DNA from: Gonatopus flavifemur | Taxonomy: Eukaryota > Arthropoda > Insecta > Hymenoptera > Dryinidae | Assembly: GCA_018340375.1 (NCBI GenBank) | Contig: JAFFJZ010000012.1 | Location: 6,386,001-6,450,000, forward strand | Direction: 5' to 3' | Length of the DNA: 64,000 nucleotides | In this document: positions 1-11,040 of the stretch, one piece after another | Numbering within the stretch: position 1 is the first letter of the stretch | Layout of the letters: every line of letters starts with the position of its first letter | The notes under the pieces: generated by a model | The model's input: only the letters and a program-made list of their open reading frames with translations | Databases searched by the model: none | What the model was told of the DNA's origin: nothing | Translations under genes and position numbers: made by a program

Positions 1-208
1 ATTCATTGAAAAATAATGAAAAATCAAATTCACCCCGTTCATTACTGCGTCTCCCAGTGACCGTTAATGTCCAAGCAGCATTGACGAATTTAACTGCAGT
101 ACACATCACTGTGATCGCGCTAACCTCTATCATCCAAGCGTGTTTTCATTTGCGTTTCAACTGATTGCTGTTATGGACAGTAACCAGTGTTGTTTTCTTC
201 TTTCCGTG
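1..208 (+). repeat. End of a CACGG-type repeat (copy of 46767-46990)
   Basis: This stretch is closely similar to the reverse complement of about 46767-46990, including the CTTCTTTCCGTG terminus at 197-208. Its other end lies outside the window. It abuts the remains of a mariner, as does its relative inside the mariner at 45595-48460. Confidence 0.8.
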
Positions 209-463
209 TATCGGAAGGATAAGTGAAAACCATTTTGAAAGATCATTTGGGCCCAAGAAAAGTGAAAGCACGATTGGTTCCAAAATCCTTTGCATACTGC
301 ATTGATTCTTCGTGAGTTTTTCACCAAATTTTCAACCAACATCGTGCCGCAACCACCGTATTCGCCCGATTTAGCTCCGTGTGACTTCTGGCTATTCAGC
401 AAACTCAAACAACCGCTTCGGGGAAACCGTTTTGAGTCAATTGAAGACAAACGTGAATAGCTA

Positions 464-742
464 CACGAAAAGACCGGGTCTATTAATATTTAGGGAAAAC
501 GAGGATTGCTGAAGAATATTGGTAGTGAGTTAACTGAAAATTCGTAGTCGATGTATCAACAATTGATAGTTTCACTGTGAAAAATACCAATGAAACTATC
601 AAATGTTAATATTTTGACTACGAATTTTTGGTAGACTCACTACGAATATTTTCCAGCGATCCTCTTTTTCCCTCAATTGACAGTCATTTTTCTAAACCTT
701 GATAAATTCATTCTGAATATTAATAGACCCGGTCTTTCCATG
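464..742. mobile_element. Fold-back element, CACGRAA/ACCGGGTC family, copy 1
   Basis: The ends are inverted copies containing ACCGGGTCTATTAATATT, and the inner arms also pair (TCGTAGT..GACTCACTACGA). It is flanked by TA on both sides (462-463, 743-744) inside mariner M1. A second copy at 48752-49050 is also inside a mariner. It has no coding capacity. Confidence 0.85.
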
Positions 743-771
743 TACGCGCATTGAAGGCTATTCCGGAAATT

Positions 772-1106
772 GCCCAAGCGTGTATTTACTGCGGGTCCAA
801 TAGGGGCCCAAAGTGGGTGCCCATGCTACCTAACGGGGGACCAGCTCTGGGATGATAACATCGTTTCCAGCCTGGCTGTATTGCTTTATACAATGGGCCC
901 TGGCCTAAGCCGATCTTGGCTCAACTTAGGGCCGGGCCCGCACCAAAGTTCAATATTTCTATTTTTTACGAACTATAATTGTATGGGAAGGAACAATAGG
1001 GCCAAGATTAGTCCAAGATGGGTCCCATTGTCATTTCCCAATACTGGATTCAAGCAAATGGACCCTGCTTGGGCCCATTGTCAATATCGGCGATACACAC
1101 TTGGGT
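772..1106. repeat. GGGCC-word repeat element in mariner M1
   Basis: The sequence is built of variants of GGGCCC, GGACCAA and AAGCTTGG words. It is bounded by rough inverted ends, GCCCAAGCGTGTAT and its partner ATACACACTTGGGT. It interrupts the mariner codons for IPE..DFNNCFE. Related word sequence occurs at 18497-20560 and 22441-24680. Confidence 0.6.
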
Positions 1107-1117
1107 GACTTCAACAA

Positions 1118-1447
1118 CACGGAGAGAAAAAATTTGCTGACGCAGCAAATCGAGGTATTATATATAGAATAGCAAAATTTTTTGCTGACCTAGCTAAAAA
1201 TTTGCTATAACAGCCATCGTTGTTAGCTACGACAGCAATTTTTCAGCTGTGGCAGCAGAAAATGTTGGCTCCGCCAGCAAATTTTCAGTATTATATACAG
1301 AATAGCAAAAGATTTTGCTGGGATAGCAAATATTTTTGGCTCCCACAGCTAACAAGATTGCTGTCACAGCAAAAAATTTGCTGCTCTGGTAAAAGGAACC
1401 CAGCAAAAGTAGATTTCGCTGCCACAGCGAATTCCTTTTTCTCCGTG
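1118..1447. mobile_element. AGC-word CACGGAG element, copy A
   Basis: The termini CACGGAGAGAAAAAATTTGC and TTTTTCTCCGTG are inverted, with AA duplicated at 1116-1117 and 1448-1449. The interior is made almost wholly of AGCAAAT/AGCTAAA words. It is an inverted relative of 1934-2303, only 490 bp away, so the two could pair in one transcript. Confidence 0.88.
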
Positions 1448-1657
1448 AACTGTTTCGAGGATTGGAAAAAACGTTGGCCCAAGTGTATTGGGGCCAGGGG
1501 GGATTACTTTGAGGGGGACGAAATAGATTCGGTAGAATAAATTGAGAATTTTTAAATTATGAACAGTCTTACTATTTTTTGCCCACAGTATATCCTACGG
1601 AGATAAATTTTTGCAAGTTTTTCATCAATTTGCTTCAGCACTCGGTCAAATTTGCAA

Positions 1658-1789
1658 CCCTCCTAAAAATGACGGAAGTGTGCGGAAAGGTTCGGAAACC
1701 AATTGGAACAAAAACCGACATTAAACGGAATGAATCGTAAAGATTCGCAACTCAATTCTTTCCGTTTATTTCCGTCATTTTTAACAGGG
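1658..1789. mobile_element. Small fold-back element, CCCTNNTAAAAATGACGG ends
   Basis: The left end CCCTCCTAAAAATGACGG pairs with a right end that reads CCCTGTTAAAAATGACGG on the other strand. Possible flanking AA on both sides. It is non-coding; the superfamily is unknown to me. Confidence 0.65.
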
Positions 1790-1933
1790 AAGTGAAGTTT
1801 GAAAAGATCCTTACTCTCGTGACCTATTCATTTTTTATTTTAGAAGATTCTGAATCGATTGGTCTATAGCTTACGAAATACAAATCTTCGCAAATTTTTC
1901 AAAGGCCCGAACCAGCACTTGGTAAAATTGACA

Positions 1934-2303
1934 CACGGAGAAAAAGGAATTCGCTGTGGCAGCGAAATCTACTTTTGCTGGGTTCCTTTTGCCAGAGCAG
2001 CAAATCTTTTGCTGTGAGAGCAAACTATTTGCTGTTCCAGCAATCTTGTTGGCTGCGACAGCGAATTTTTAGCTGTGACAGCAAAAAATGTTTGCTATTC
2101 CAGCAAAATTTGTTTGCTATTCTGTATATAATACTGAAAATTTGCTGGCGGAGCAAACATTTTTTGCTGCCGCAGCTAAAAAATTGCCGTCGTAGCTAAC
2201 ATGATTGCTGTTATAGCAAATTTTTAGCTAGGTCAGCAAAAAATTTTGCTATTCTATATATAATACCTCGATTTGCTGCGTCAGCAAATTTTTTCTCTCC
2301 GTG
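1934..2303. mobile_element. AGC-word CACGGAG element, copy B (370 bp)
   Basis: This is the most complete member of the AGC-word family. The ends are CACGGAGAAAAAGG and TCTCTCCGTG, with CA duplicated at 1932-1933 and 2304-2305. Inside are about 25 variants of GCAGCAAAT/AGCTAAAA and two TCTATATATAATAC-like spacers. It has no real ORF; the open frames are by-products of the repeat. Confidence 0.88.
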
Positions 2304-2937
2304 CAACCCTTGCAATAATACAACGTGTGGACAACGTACAAACACAATATCTGTCTTAATTTTCACTCGTCGCAGGTTGTTCGAATATTATTCCATATTA
2401 CTTTTTATTCTCCAAATCTAATAATATGAAAAGTGATCCCGATTTTTCATTGATTTCACGTATCTACACAATTTTAGCATGTTTTTCTCTGACACAGAGG
2501 AATAAATTTTCAACTTTAAACCTTCTTCGATACTTTTTCTCTTCGAAGCTCGACCAGCTCGGATTTTGATATCAGCTTGTGATCAAATATTATCTATCGA
2601 TGGATTTTTTCGATCATTCGAATCATATTTTTGACTTCTGCAATGTTCAACGAAACTAGATCCAAAGTCTTATATGTAATATTTCAATCAGATTTCGCCA
2701 AGTAATCGTCGTATACGTTTTGTAAGACATCTATTTCAAAAGGGACGAAATTTTCACTTATTAATTTTCATTTCATCGAATAATGGTCGTGGAATAAAAT
2801 TTAAACTTGAAGAAAATGCTTCTTTGGATGAATATTGGTAATAGGTATGTTTTATTTTGCATTTGGACAACATATTCCATCAAGTTTTAAGCTCCAGGTA
2901 TTCAATTAAAATATGAATATCGCAGTTTTCTATTAAA
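2304..2937. other. Unassigned AT-rich intronic sequence
   Basis: I see no coding, RNA or repeat signal here beyond AT-rich, weakly repetitive text. Confidence 0.5.
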
Positions 2938-3063
2938 GATGCAATTTCAACTTTTCCAGGATAAAAAAATGATCCCAGGTCTTTTCCAGGATTCCAGGAG
3001 CAATTCTGGTTTCCCAGGATATTTCTAGCATTTAAGGATATTTAAGGAGTAGTAGACACCCTG
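2938..3063 (-). repeat. CCAGGATATT-word array with a hAT-like end
   Basis: It contains repeated variants of TTTTCCAGGAT. On the minus strand the end reads CAGGGTGTCTACTACTCC, a start typical of hAT-type non-autonomous elements. The opposite end was not found, so the copy is probably truncated. Related CCCTGACTTTTCC words occur at 36270-36320. Confidence 0.55.
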
Positions 3064-3950
3064 GAATTATTTCATTGTCTTTTACGTGCATTTTTTTTTA
3101 TTATAATTTTTGTTTTTTTTTTAAATTACACCAGCAGAAGAATAATTCGTGGACTCAAAAATAGATTGATTTACTTGTTTTGACACAACCATGCGCTAAT
3201 TGGAACTTTCAAACGGCGTTGTTGGTCTATCGAACATTGCGCACGAGTTGAAACTTGAGTGACCGCTATCTCATGAGTCAATTCGATATCATTTTTATTG
3301 TATTGGGATCCCATATTTTACATTGCGAATACCATTAGAGAAGTTAAAATAGCTTTAAATTCTGGTGAGATCCTCAAATCATCTGGCAAAAATAATTTTT
3401 TCGAACCTCGAACATGATTCTTAGTTGATTCCATACGATAGATTGATGATTTTGAGGAATTTGGAGGGATTCATGATCATAAAAATGTACCACTGACCTA
3501 GTTATGGGTCAGATTCAGAGTTTCCCCAATGTTCAAGCCAACTCTCGTTCAGCCTAACTTAGAACAAACGATTCGTTCAGTGTCAATCTAATCTAGTGTC
3601 CTAATATAAATGAGCCTTTTGCTTTCAAACCAGCCGCTAAATCTAGACCAAACTTGGTCAATTTATCTGACTCAAGGCAATGATCTCCCCTTTAGCAGCA
3701 ATTTCAATTCCACAAACTCTATTCAAAAGTCTATCAATAAATACTTCATTCCCAACTAAAATTGTTGAAAATAGAATAAACAAATAACAATTCTTTCACA
3801 GCCCGAGTAGAAATTTCCTCGATAAAAGATACTTAGGAGCTACCATGGATATAAATTTTCTTTATAGAATCATAAATGAAGCGGAGTTAATAGAACTACT
3901 AAAGATTAGTAAATAAACACCAATTCTGAGATTTCCTCCTATAAAATAGT
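3064..3950. other. Unassigned intronic sequence
   Basis: No gene is recognisable. A CCCGAGTAGAAATTTCC stretch near 3806 resembles the ends of the elements at 4260 and 13793 and may be a degraded end. Confidence 0.4.
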
Positions 3951-4254
3951 AGGGTGAGTGCACCAGTGAATTAACGGGCACCGGCGAATGAACACTGTCC
4001 GCAAAACATATCAAAAAATAATTTTAAGCTAATTTAAACCAAGAAAATGTTAATATAAGAGATATTAATATTTGTTACACAATAAATTATCCCTTCAGAG
4101 TTTCACAATGTGCATTTTACAAACTCTTGATTCACTGGTGAATTGGAAAAATCTACACAATTTGCATAAATATCTCTGGCGATTTTTTATTTGAAAAAAG
4201 TAGCAGTTTATAGCGACCAATGCTTAATCGTTCATTCACTGGTGCACTGACCCT
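3951..4254. mobile_element. Fold-back element, AGGGTSAGTGCACCAGTGAAT ends
   Basis: Inverted ends of about 25 bp with few mismatches (AGGGTGAGTGCACCAGTGAA at the left). AGT may be duplicated on each side. The interior is AT-rich and non-coding. Confidence 0.75.
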
Positions 4255-5248
4255 AGTAACCCTGGTAGAAGTTTTCTCTAGCAAGTGATAAGGCACTGAT
4301 CAGTTTTCCATTTTACTGATCAGGAACTGATCAGCAAACTTACAAGTTTCCGACAAGAGGTGTAAAGCTCTGACTAATGAAAACCTGATTGGAAAAAATG
4401 AGCAGATATGAGCGAGTAACTGATGAGGCACTGATCGGTAGTTGATGAGGTATTCGTGAGTAACTGAGAAAGCATTTATTACCCACAAAAATGCAGGTTG
4501 TATCGATGAAGATGTGAAATTATGATAATAAATTGATGATTTTTCACTCAAATAATATAATTTATGTTTCTGTTCAAGATGTTTCCAAGGATTAAAAAGT
4601 AAATTTGTAGCAAAAACACGTGGGAAAGAATTTCCTAGACTTCTTCTTAGATAAAATCTAGGAGTTTTTGCCAAGGACAAAGAAAATATAAAACCACGTG
4701 TATGGTGATTCCACCTCAATCATGAGATGATGTTTAAGTTACAATACTTACTCATAATAAATAACAAAAATATATTATTTCACAACAAGGAAGAATATAT
4801 ACATATTACATTCCATCTCCTTTTATACTTTAACCTTACAAAATCTAATAATTTCCAAAGAAGCTTTTTCATGGGCATTTACTTTTTATAATTATTGACG
4901 TTAGGTTCCATTGATTTGATACAGCAAAACCAGGATAAAATAATTCGAACCAATTTAATTCAATTATTTCTTTGGAATACTTCGAATTTTTGTCAAGACA
5001 TATATCCAAAATATGTGTACTTTTTCAATTAAAATATATCATTTCAAAAGCGATCAATATGTTCTTCAAACTGAATATTTTTTATCAACATTTACGGTAT
5101 CAATGTTTGTTGTGAATGAAGGCAATAACTTATCAGAATTGAATAATTTTTATATGAATTTTATTATAATCATATTTGTCAAATCAGTTCCCAATAAGTT
5201 AGTGATCAGTTTTTCCTGATTAGTTTTTCCTCATCAGTGCCTCATCAG

Positions 5249-5571
5249 CAGGGTTGGGTACGCATAATACAGTAGGTTTTATGCAAGGAATAATGTGCGC
5301 ATAAAACTCATGCAGATCACTAAAGGGGGTTTTCTGCATCATCTTTTTTCATGGTCAAGTTGGGTTATAATTTTAAAACTATGAATTGTTTACCATTTTA
5401 CCACTCATAAATATCTGTTTCATATATTTTGAATTTTGAATTTCAAGTCGAAATTAATTTTACAATGTTTTATACATTTTCTGCATTTTCTGCGTATTCT
5501 GCATGTTTTATACATAATCTGCGCATAGTTGACGCATATTATTTATCGCACACGCACATAACCCATCCCTG
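5249..5571. mobile_element. hAT-like non-autonomous element
   Basis: The ends CAGGGTTGGGTACGC and, reversed, CAGGGATGGGTTATGTGC have the CAGGG start common in hAT relatives. The 8-bp flanks CTCATCAG and TTCATCCC agree at only 5 positions, so the target duplication is decayed or uncertain. Confidence 0.55.
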
Positions 5572-5657
5572 TTCATCCCCGTACAGCACAACCACCGATT
5601 CTCCACCCAGGACTTCGGTGGACTGGAGGTGGAGAATCGGTGGAGAAATGGGAGTCG

Positions 5658-5953
5658 CACGGAGAAAATTTTGTAGTATACATTGCATAAAAAATGTGTT
5701 CAATATTACTATGTTTTTGTACAGTTGGACCATACTGACATTACGAGGAATATTGCGATGATAATGATTTAAATTACGATAGATTATAGTAAAATTGGAA
5801 ACAAAACAAAGAAAGGTTACAATGTCTCAATCGTAAAAAGGGATGCATGCAAAGCATTTCTGAATAAACGTTCAGTGATTTTAGTTAGAGTGTCAGTATA
5901 GTCTAGTGTTACAAAATAATTGTAGTAATCTATACTACAAAATTCTCTCCGTG
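5658..5953. mobile_element. CACGGAG fold-back element with CG duplication
   Basis: The ends CACGGAGAAAATTTTGTAGT and, reversed, CACGGAGAGAATTTTGTAGT are nearly identical. CG is duplicated at 5656-5657 and 5954-5955. The opposite palindrome arm has a single CG at the matching site, which confirms the duplication. Confidence 0.9.
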
Positions 5954-5978
5954 CGTGGAAATAAGGGAGAAATAAGGG

Positions 5979-6172
5979 CAGGGCCGGCGTCAGACTTTTT
6001 TTCAGAGTTGGTAGCGAGTTTGGAGGGGGGGGGGGGGTTATGCCAAATCAGTTTGCACAATGTATTTATATGAAGGAATAATGCTTGAAAATTTCGAGTG
6101 GTTAATTTACCCACTCAGATATTTCCGAGTGGGTAGTGCTACCTACACTACCCACGTGAACCGCCGGCCCTG
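5979..6172. mobile_element. hAT-like MITE with perfect 8-bp duplication
   Basis: The ends CAGGGCCGGCG are inverted, a classic hAT-type start. AATAAGGG is duplicated exactly at 5971-5978 and 6173-6180. The other arm of the palindrome carries the empty site with a single AATAAGGG. A run of 13 G lies inside (6025-6037). Confidence 0.93.
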
Positions 6173-6472
6173 AATAAGGGAGAGTCTCCGTTGAGGCAAC
6201 GGAAAGGCGACGTGGATTTGTCCGCCCCCTTTATTTTCAATAAAATTCATGCTAGTGGATTCACTCATTGAAATTTGGTTGTGTAAATCGACAGATATGA
6301 ATTTTATTGAAAATAAAGGGGGCGGACAAATCCACGTCGCCTCTCCGTTGCCTCAACGGAGACTCTCCCTTATTTCTCCCTTATTTCCACGGCTCCCATT
6401 TCTCCACCAATTCTCTACCTCCAGTCCACCGAAGTCTTAGGTGGAGGATCGGTGGTTGTGCTGTACGGGTCA

Positions 6473-6603
6473 GTAGGGTTGCCAGATAAAAACCAGGACA
6501 GTCGATGATTGGATAATTCTCATGTCCCTAACTATTCATATTCCAGATTCTGAAAGACGGAACCAATCACCAAACTGTCTTGGTCTTTATCTGGCAACCC
6601 TAC
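6473..6603. mobile_element. Small fold-back element, GTAGGGTTGCCAGATAAA ends
   Basis: Inverted ends of about 18 bp, GTAGGGTTGCCAGATAAA on both strands. TCA is repeated on both sides (6470-6472, 6604-6606) and may be a 3-bp duplication. It is non-coding. Confidence 0.75.
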
Positions 6604-6693
6604 TCATCAGTAATAGGGAAAACTGATTATATTTCTACTAGGGTAACGGCACAGTTTCTTGATGGATAATGAACCTTTTCCTCACTTCTCCGA

Positions 6694-8019
6694 CACTGTA
6701 AAAAAATTTCACCAGAAAATTCCAGTACATGTACTGCAAGCAATTAACCTGTACATGGACCGGAAAATTTTAGCACATTTGTGCTGCAAAAATTCAGTAC
6801 AAACGTTATGGAATTTCAGCATCAAAACTGGAAATTTTCTGAGCCTCAGTACTGGAATTTTTCAGTACACGACCTGGACTTTTCCAGAACATGTACTGGA
6901 AAATTAATGCTGAAAATATCCATGAAAATTGAAGAAAAATTGCTCACGCAAAGTGATTTTGCAGGGTCCTTGTGTTTCAGAAAGATGATTGAGAAACTTG
7001 ATCGTTCATTTGGATGGACAGAAACTCATGTCTACCTAACGGAATTTGAACCGATACTTTTCTACCTGCCTACCAACTGAAACCTAAGATCTAACCGATG
7101 AGCTATAGCACGACATGTTGCACGGAAAAAATAATTTAGCTGCAGCAGCTAAATGACTGGCACGGACATGGACAGCCATTAAATTAGCTCCTGCAGCTAA
7201 ATTTTAGCTGTTATAGCAAAAAAATTTGCATTTGTCGCTAATTTATTTGCGGTGATAGCTAAAATTTAGCTGCAGGAGCTAATTTAATGGCTGTCCATGT
7301 CCGTGCTAGCCATTTGGCTGCTGCAGCTAAATTATTTTTTCTGTGTGGAAGGCCAGATTGGGTTACACAAAAGAATAAATCTTCGAAAAACCTCATATAT
7401 CAATTTTATTTGCTACAATTACAATTATGATTCAACACCTCAATCAGGAAATTTTTAATATAAAGACTTGAAATTTTTCCTGCCAGAAATGACGAAGTCC
7501 AATGGAAGTGGAAAATTTCAGTGCAACAGGGATTAAATTCCAGCATAACTGGAAAATTCCGTTGCATAGCAACTGGAAAATTCCATCACACGACCTGAAA
7601 ATTGCAGTTCAAAACCTGTATAATTGAATTGCATAGCACCTGGAAAATTCTATCACAAAACCAGAGAATTGCAGTTAAAAACCTGTATAATTCCAGTATA
7701 CCAACAATTAGGTTTTTTTTCTAAATTCGAAATTTTTCCCAGGTCCTTTTTGAGGGAATACTTTTTTCTGGTGCTCAAGAACTATAAAATTGTAGTACGA
7801 GCCAGTAAAATTTTCGCGAAATCATGGCAAAATTTCAGTACAGAATCCCAAACTTGAAAATTCCAATACAAGGACTGAATTTTCAGTTATGTTTGGTAAA
7901 TTTTTAGTACCGTACCAACCAAATCTCTGTACATGTACTGGAATATCCATATTCCAGTACAAGCACTGAAAATTTCCAGTCCAGTTGCACAGTAAATTTC
8001 CAGTTTTTTGTTTACAGTG
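6694..8019. mobile_element. CACTGTAAA element filled with CCAGTACATGTACTGG words
   Basis: The ends CACTGTAAAAAAATTTC and, reversed, CACTGTAAACAAAAAACTGG bound a 1.3 kb tract. About 20 times it repeats variants of GGAAAATTCCAGTAC, a word that is its own near reverse complement. Flanks are GA and AA. A separate element sits inside at 7121-7345. Open frames here come from the repeat and are not genes. Confidence 0.75.
7121..7345. mobile_element. AGC-word CACGGAA hairpin element
   Basis: An almost perfect hairpin of 225 bp. The arms contain TTTAGCTGCAGCAGCTAAAT-like words and a shared GGACATGGACAGCCATTAA block. TG is duplicated at 7119-7120 and 7346-7347. It is nested in the 6694-8019 element. 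Confidence 0.88.
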
Positions 8020-9183
8020 AAGACAAAACCCATGAAAATAATTTTTTTTCTTCAAATCAAAAATTGATTTCCACACAATAACCAGGGGACAAAATTTACC
8101 CTAATCTTCCACACTACAGTTATGCAAGTAACATGTGACATAAATGTTTGTCAATCAGAACCATTGACAAACAGTGCAGAAATTTCAACCCACGCATTCA
8201 CGGTCTTCATTTTTATTTTCCACGAATATACAGAATACGAAGGTTCCGCGACGTCGTGTGCGAGTTTAAAATGAAAAGAACGCGATTGGAGGGAAGTAAG
8301 AAAAAAACTGTAGATATAGGTGTATATATACGAAGATACATATATACCTTTTCATATGCTTACAGGTTGATTAACGTAGACGTTAATGAGCGCGGCATGG
8401 TCGTTCGCCTGGTGGGACGCCAGTGGTGGGTTATCGATTCGGTTCAACGACAGAAAAATGAAATTCAAAACCACGCCGGAGCGGAATATCATTCCAGTAC
8501 TATGACTCAAGAATTCGAAACAAGCTAAACACCCCGAACTCTTTCTTTATTTCCTTTGTTTTTAGGTTTGTTGATTTTTCGGTCATGAAAAGTGTACTTT
8601 ATGCAACGATTACGATTTATCTCGTAAAAAGGATTCTCTTCTTTTTTTCTTAACGACAACGCAATAATTTCTATCGAAGGATATTATATTTGAAACACGT
8701 GTTTGAAATATAAGTTGTACGATCGTTAAGAAAGGCGACATATCCGGCCATTAAAATGTCTCTTAGCCTTTTACTGTCTGTCATGAGTGGAGCGCAGCGG
8801 GAAAACCGAGTTATAAAATTACCCGAGGTTTTACCAATTTTGTTCGATTCTTTCGTTCTTGTTTGTTGATTCATGAAGAGGAATTTCTTGCTCTAGGAAT
8901 CTAAGTAGATACATTTTTATGGTGAAGAGGGTAGAAAATAATCAAGATCAAAATTCGAAATTAAATGAATTGAGCTTTGTTATCACTTGATAACTGAAAG
9001 GGAAGGATACAAATTTTTATTCGATGAAGCTCCTCGATGGATAATTTGATTATATAATATCGACGGTTGATAATCAAGAATCAACGGAGGCTTTATCTCT
9101 GCGGTTGGTAAGTCAAAGCGTCTGATGGTGGTATCTACTTTATCGACGAACGATACATCGGATTGAAATGTTCACTTATTTAC
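8020..9183. other. Unassigned intron downstream of CH exon 3
   Basis: Apparently single-copy sequence. A plus-strand stretch near 8366-8460 follows a splice-like TTACAG and has an open frame (INVDVNERGMVVRLVGRQWW), but I recognise no family. A further navigator exon could lie here on the minus strand; none is supported. Confidence 0.4.
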
Positions 9184-9353
9184 CTTGGCATGTCTTGAAG
9201 CTGTTTGGCTCTCTGCTTGTACCTTGAGAGGGCGAATAATAGAGCCAGAACCGGCCACAGGGTTGATCCTGCCGCCAGTTCTCCAGGGTTTACAGCACCC
9301 ACGTCGGCTCCTAACGCCCGAAGGGCTCCCACACAGAGGGTCACGTTCTCAAC
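9184..9353 (-). CDS. sick: Neuron navigator CH-domain exon 3
   Basis: This 170-nt exon encodes 56 residues plus two bases. It starts VENVTLCVGALRALGADVG and includes LALLFALSRYKQRAKQLQ. The QM|VENV junction with exon 2 and the final FxLSRYKQ helix are typical of the NAV CH domain (QMIENV and FFSLSRYKQ in vertebrates). The acceptor is TTACAACAG|GTT and the donor AG|GTAAATAAG. It is clearly more GC-rich than its surroundings. The exon ends in phase 2, so more exons must lie to the left; I could not recognise one between 1 and 9183. Exons 1 to 3 together give a nearly complete CH domain of 113 residues, with no stop or frameshift. Confidence 0.9.
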
Positions 9354-9440
9354 CTGTTGTAACATATGAAGAAAGTAAATTAGAAACGCATGTAATCGAT
9401 ATTTTTTCAATGCAAACGAAGTGACGGGAATTTCAAATCA

Positions 9441-9714
9441 CACGGAGAAAAAGGTATCTTGAAAAATACCATAATTTATGGATTTTTGGCGTTGGTTTAC
9501 CCCGAGTCAGAATATTTACGTGAAGATACCTTGAAAAGTACCATAATGGGACGTCATCTGGGACTTTGATGAGGGAGTTATCATACTTCTTTATAAAAGT
9601 CCAAGAAATTATGGAACTTTTGAAGGTTCGTTCACGTAAATATTTTGACTCGGGTCAGACCGACGCCAAAAATCCATAGATTATGGTATTTTCAAGATAT
9701 CTATTTTCTCAGTG
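9441..9714. mobile_element. CACGGAG hairpin element with GGTATTTTCAAG ends
   Basis: The arms pair through CACGGAGAAAAAGGTATCTTG and a shared CGAGTCAGAATATTTACGTG block. Flanks are CA and TA, consistent with a worn 2-bp duplication. It lies 87 bp from CH exon 3, the closest transposon to any exon here. Confidence 0.8.
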
Positions 9715-9746
9715 TATGAAATTGAATCATAAATTTCATAGAAACT

Positions 9747-9973
9747 CTGGTGGGGAAATTCCGTTGAATTTTGTTGAATTTCGGTCACTTGGTTTTCATT
9801 GAAAATCAGCAAAATTCAACAAAATTTCAGTAAAATTCAGTAATTTTTACTGAAATTTGTGGACTTCCATTGAAGTTTGTTGAAATTTCAGGATTTGGAT
9901 TGAATTTTGCTAATTTTCAATAAAAACCGAGCGTACGGAAAGTGAACAAGATTCAACGAAATTTTTCCACCAG
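9747..9973. mobile_element. CTGGTGG element with TTCAACAAAATTTC words
   Basis: The ends CTGGTGGGGAAATTCCGTTG and, reversed, CTGGTGGAAAAATTTCGTTG are inverted. The inside is made of variants of AATTCAACAAAATTTCAG. It is non-coding. Confidence 0.7.
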
Positions 9974-10396
9974 GGAAAATAATATTCAACATTAGAAAAT
10001 TGCTTTACTGTTTTTTCATTTACACGTTCAATTATGCGATAATTGTATTTCAATCGTCTGGTGTCATACTTCATCAATTGTATTATAAAAGAAACAATGT
10101 AATTGATGATTAATTCCAATCAGTCTATTCAATGCTGTATTCTGATCGTGGAATACGTAAGAAAGATTATCTATCATGTCACGTATATCACAACTCCATT
10201 ATGGTTTTATACGACATTGAATGTTGTAGAATGAAATCACGCACTTCACGTGTGTTACGAAGTTTCAATGAATTCAATCGAGCATTACAGTTGATAACAG
10301 GTTGATAGCAATTAATTACAGTCTTTTAATTTGCCACTCCAGTCCTTGGCATTTTTATAACTAGGTCTTTGATCTCTCTGAGCCTGGGAAATTGTA
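9974..10396. other. Unassigned AT-rich intron
   Basis: I see nothing beyond AT-rich sequence. Confidence 0.5.
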
Positions 10397-11040
10397 CACT
10401 GTGAAAAAAATTCAGGAGACGACTGATTTTTTACAGCCACTTTCTTCTGAATTCTTAGATAAATTTTACTGAGTTTTTAGAAGCTTCGAGTATATTTTGG
10501 AAAGTATTGTGAATATTTTATGAAGGTTTTTAAAATTCTGCACAATTTTTCTGAAAATCCGGAAGAAAGTGACTCCACGGAGAAAAATTTAGGTCGAAAA
10601 TATAGTAATCTTTGATAAAAAGGTTCACATTTCTGTTGAATTTTATTTGAGAAGCAATGAAAAATCATCAATACTCAACAAATAATAGAAAATAACATGA
10701 ATTCCCCGAAAGTCGCGCAAAAAACTTTATAAAGTCGATAACAAAATTTCGAAATCTTATTGTTCCCTTTGTAGAATGTCATGCGCGACTTTTGGGAAAT
10801 TTTGATTATTTTCTATTGATTGTTATGTATTGATAATTTTTCATCGTTTTTCAAATAAAATTCAACAGAAATCTGAACCGTTTTATCTCTATTCTACATT
10901 TAAGAAATACTTTTAGATTTTGAGAGATATTCTCAAATTTTTGTTAAAGATTTCTATATTCTCGCCCTGAATTTTTCTTCGTGTTCACAAAATTTAAGTT
11001 ACATTTTCTCAATTTTCAGAAGGAATTTTTTTACAGTTTG
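10397..11040. mobile_element. CACTGTGAAAAAAATTC element, split by an insertion
   Basis: The left end CACTGTGAAAAAAATTCAGG follows TA. A right end of TTTTTTTACAGTTTG near 11023-11040 is a plausible partner. The segment 10425-10500 is similar to 29685-29765, a second copy. A CACGGAG element interrupts it at 10576-10983. Confidence 0.6.
10576..10983. mobile_element. CACGGAG hairpin element
   Basis: The arms start CACGGAGAAAAATTTAGGTC and, reversed, CACGAAGAAAAATTCAGGGC, and pair through long inner stretches (AAAAGTCGCGC and others). Flanks are TC and TT. Confidence 0.78.

Larger units (their letters stand above)
209..1588 (+). pseudogene. Broken mariner transposase (M1) with three insertions
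   Basis: Translated pieces give a mariner transposase tail. They are a repressor-like stretch near 225-290, the ILREFFTK..PPYSPDLAPCDFWLFSKLK region at 305-415 (the SPDLAPCD motif around the third catalytic aspartate), and the C-terminus NCFEDWKKRWPKCIGARGD at 1440-1540. The N-terminal half is missing, and a deletion removes the catalytic HDN block. The frame is split by fold-back elements at 464-742, 772-1106 and 1118-1447. Joining 1107-1117 to 1448 restores the codons for DFNNCFEDW, showing that the last insertion duplicated only AA. The right end resembles a mariner inverted repeat (GCCCACAG then TA). This is a dead copy. Confidence 0.85.
5578..6469. mobile_element. Large palindromic element carrying two insertions
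   Basis: The arms begin CCCGTACAGCACAACCACCG and pair along their whole length around a centre near 6268. The left arm is interrupted by a CACGGAG element (5658-5953) and a hAT-like element (5979-6172), while the right arm is not. The right arm therefore records both unoccupied target sites. Without the inserts the palindrome is about 390 bp. Confidence 0.85.
4260..6643. mobile_element. TAA-flanked element with GATCAGT words, heavily invaded
   Basis: The ends CCCTGGTAGAAG and CTACTAGGG are inverted and flanked by TAA on both sides (4257-4259, 6644-6646). A TWA duplication is the habit of PIF/Harbinger elements, which is only a suggestion here. The element's own sequence (4260-5248 and a few bases after 6603) repeats CTGATCAGTT-like words. 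The rest is later insertions: 5249-5571, 5578-6469 and 6473-6603. Confidence 0.65.

Noticed and set aside
1934..2303. CRISPR-like regular repeats
   Set aside because: The units are degenerate, occur in both orientations and lack unique spacers; the setting is an insect intron.
8148..8528. 126-residue plus-strand open frame after a splice-like TTACAG
   Set aside because: No known motif, no matching donor or neighbouring exon, and it runs opposite to the host gene.
9910..10119. Short minus-strand open frame beside CH exon 3
   Set aside because: It overlaps a word-type repeat element and has no conserved feature.
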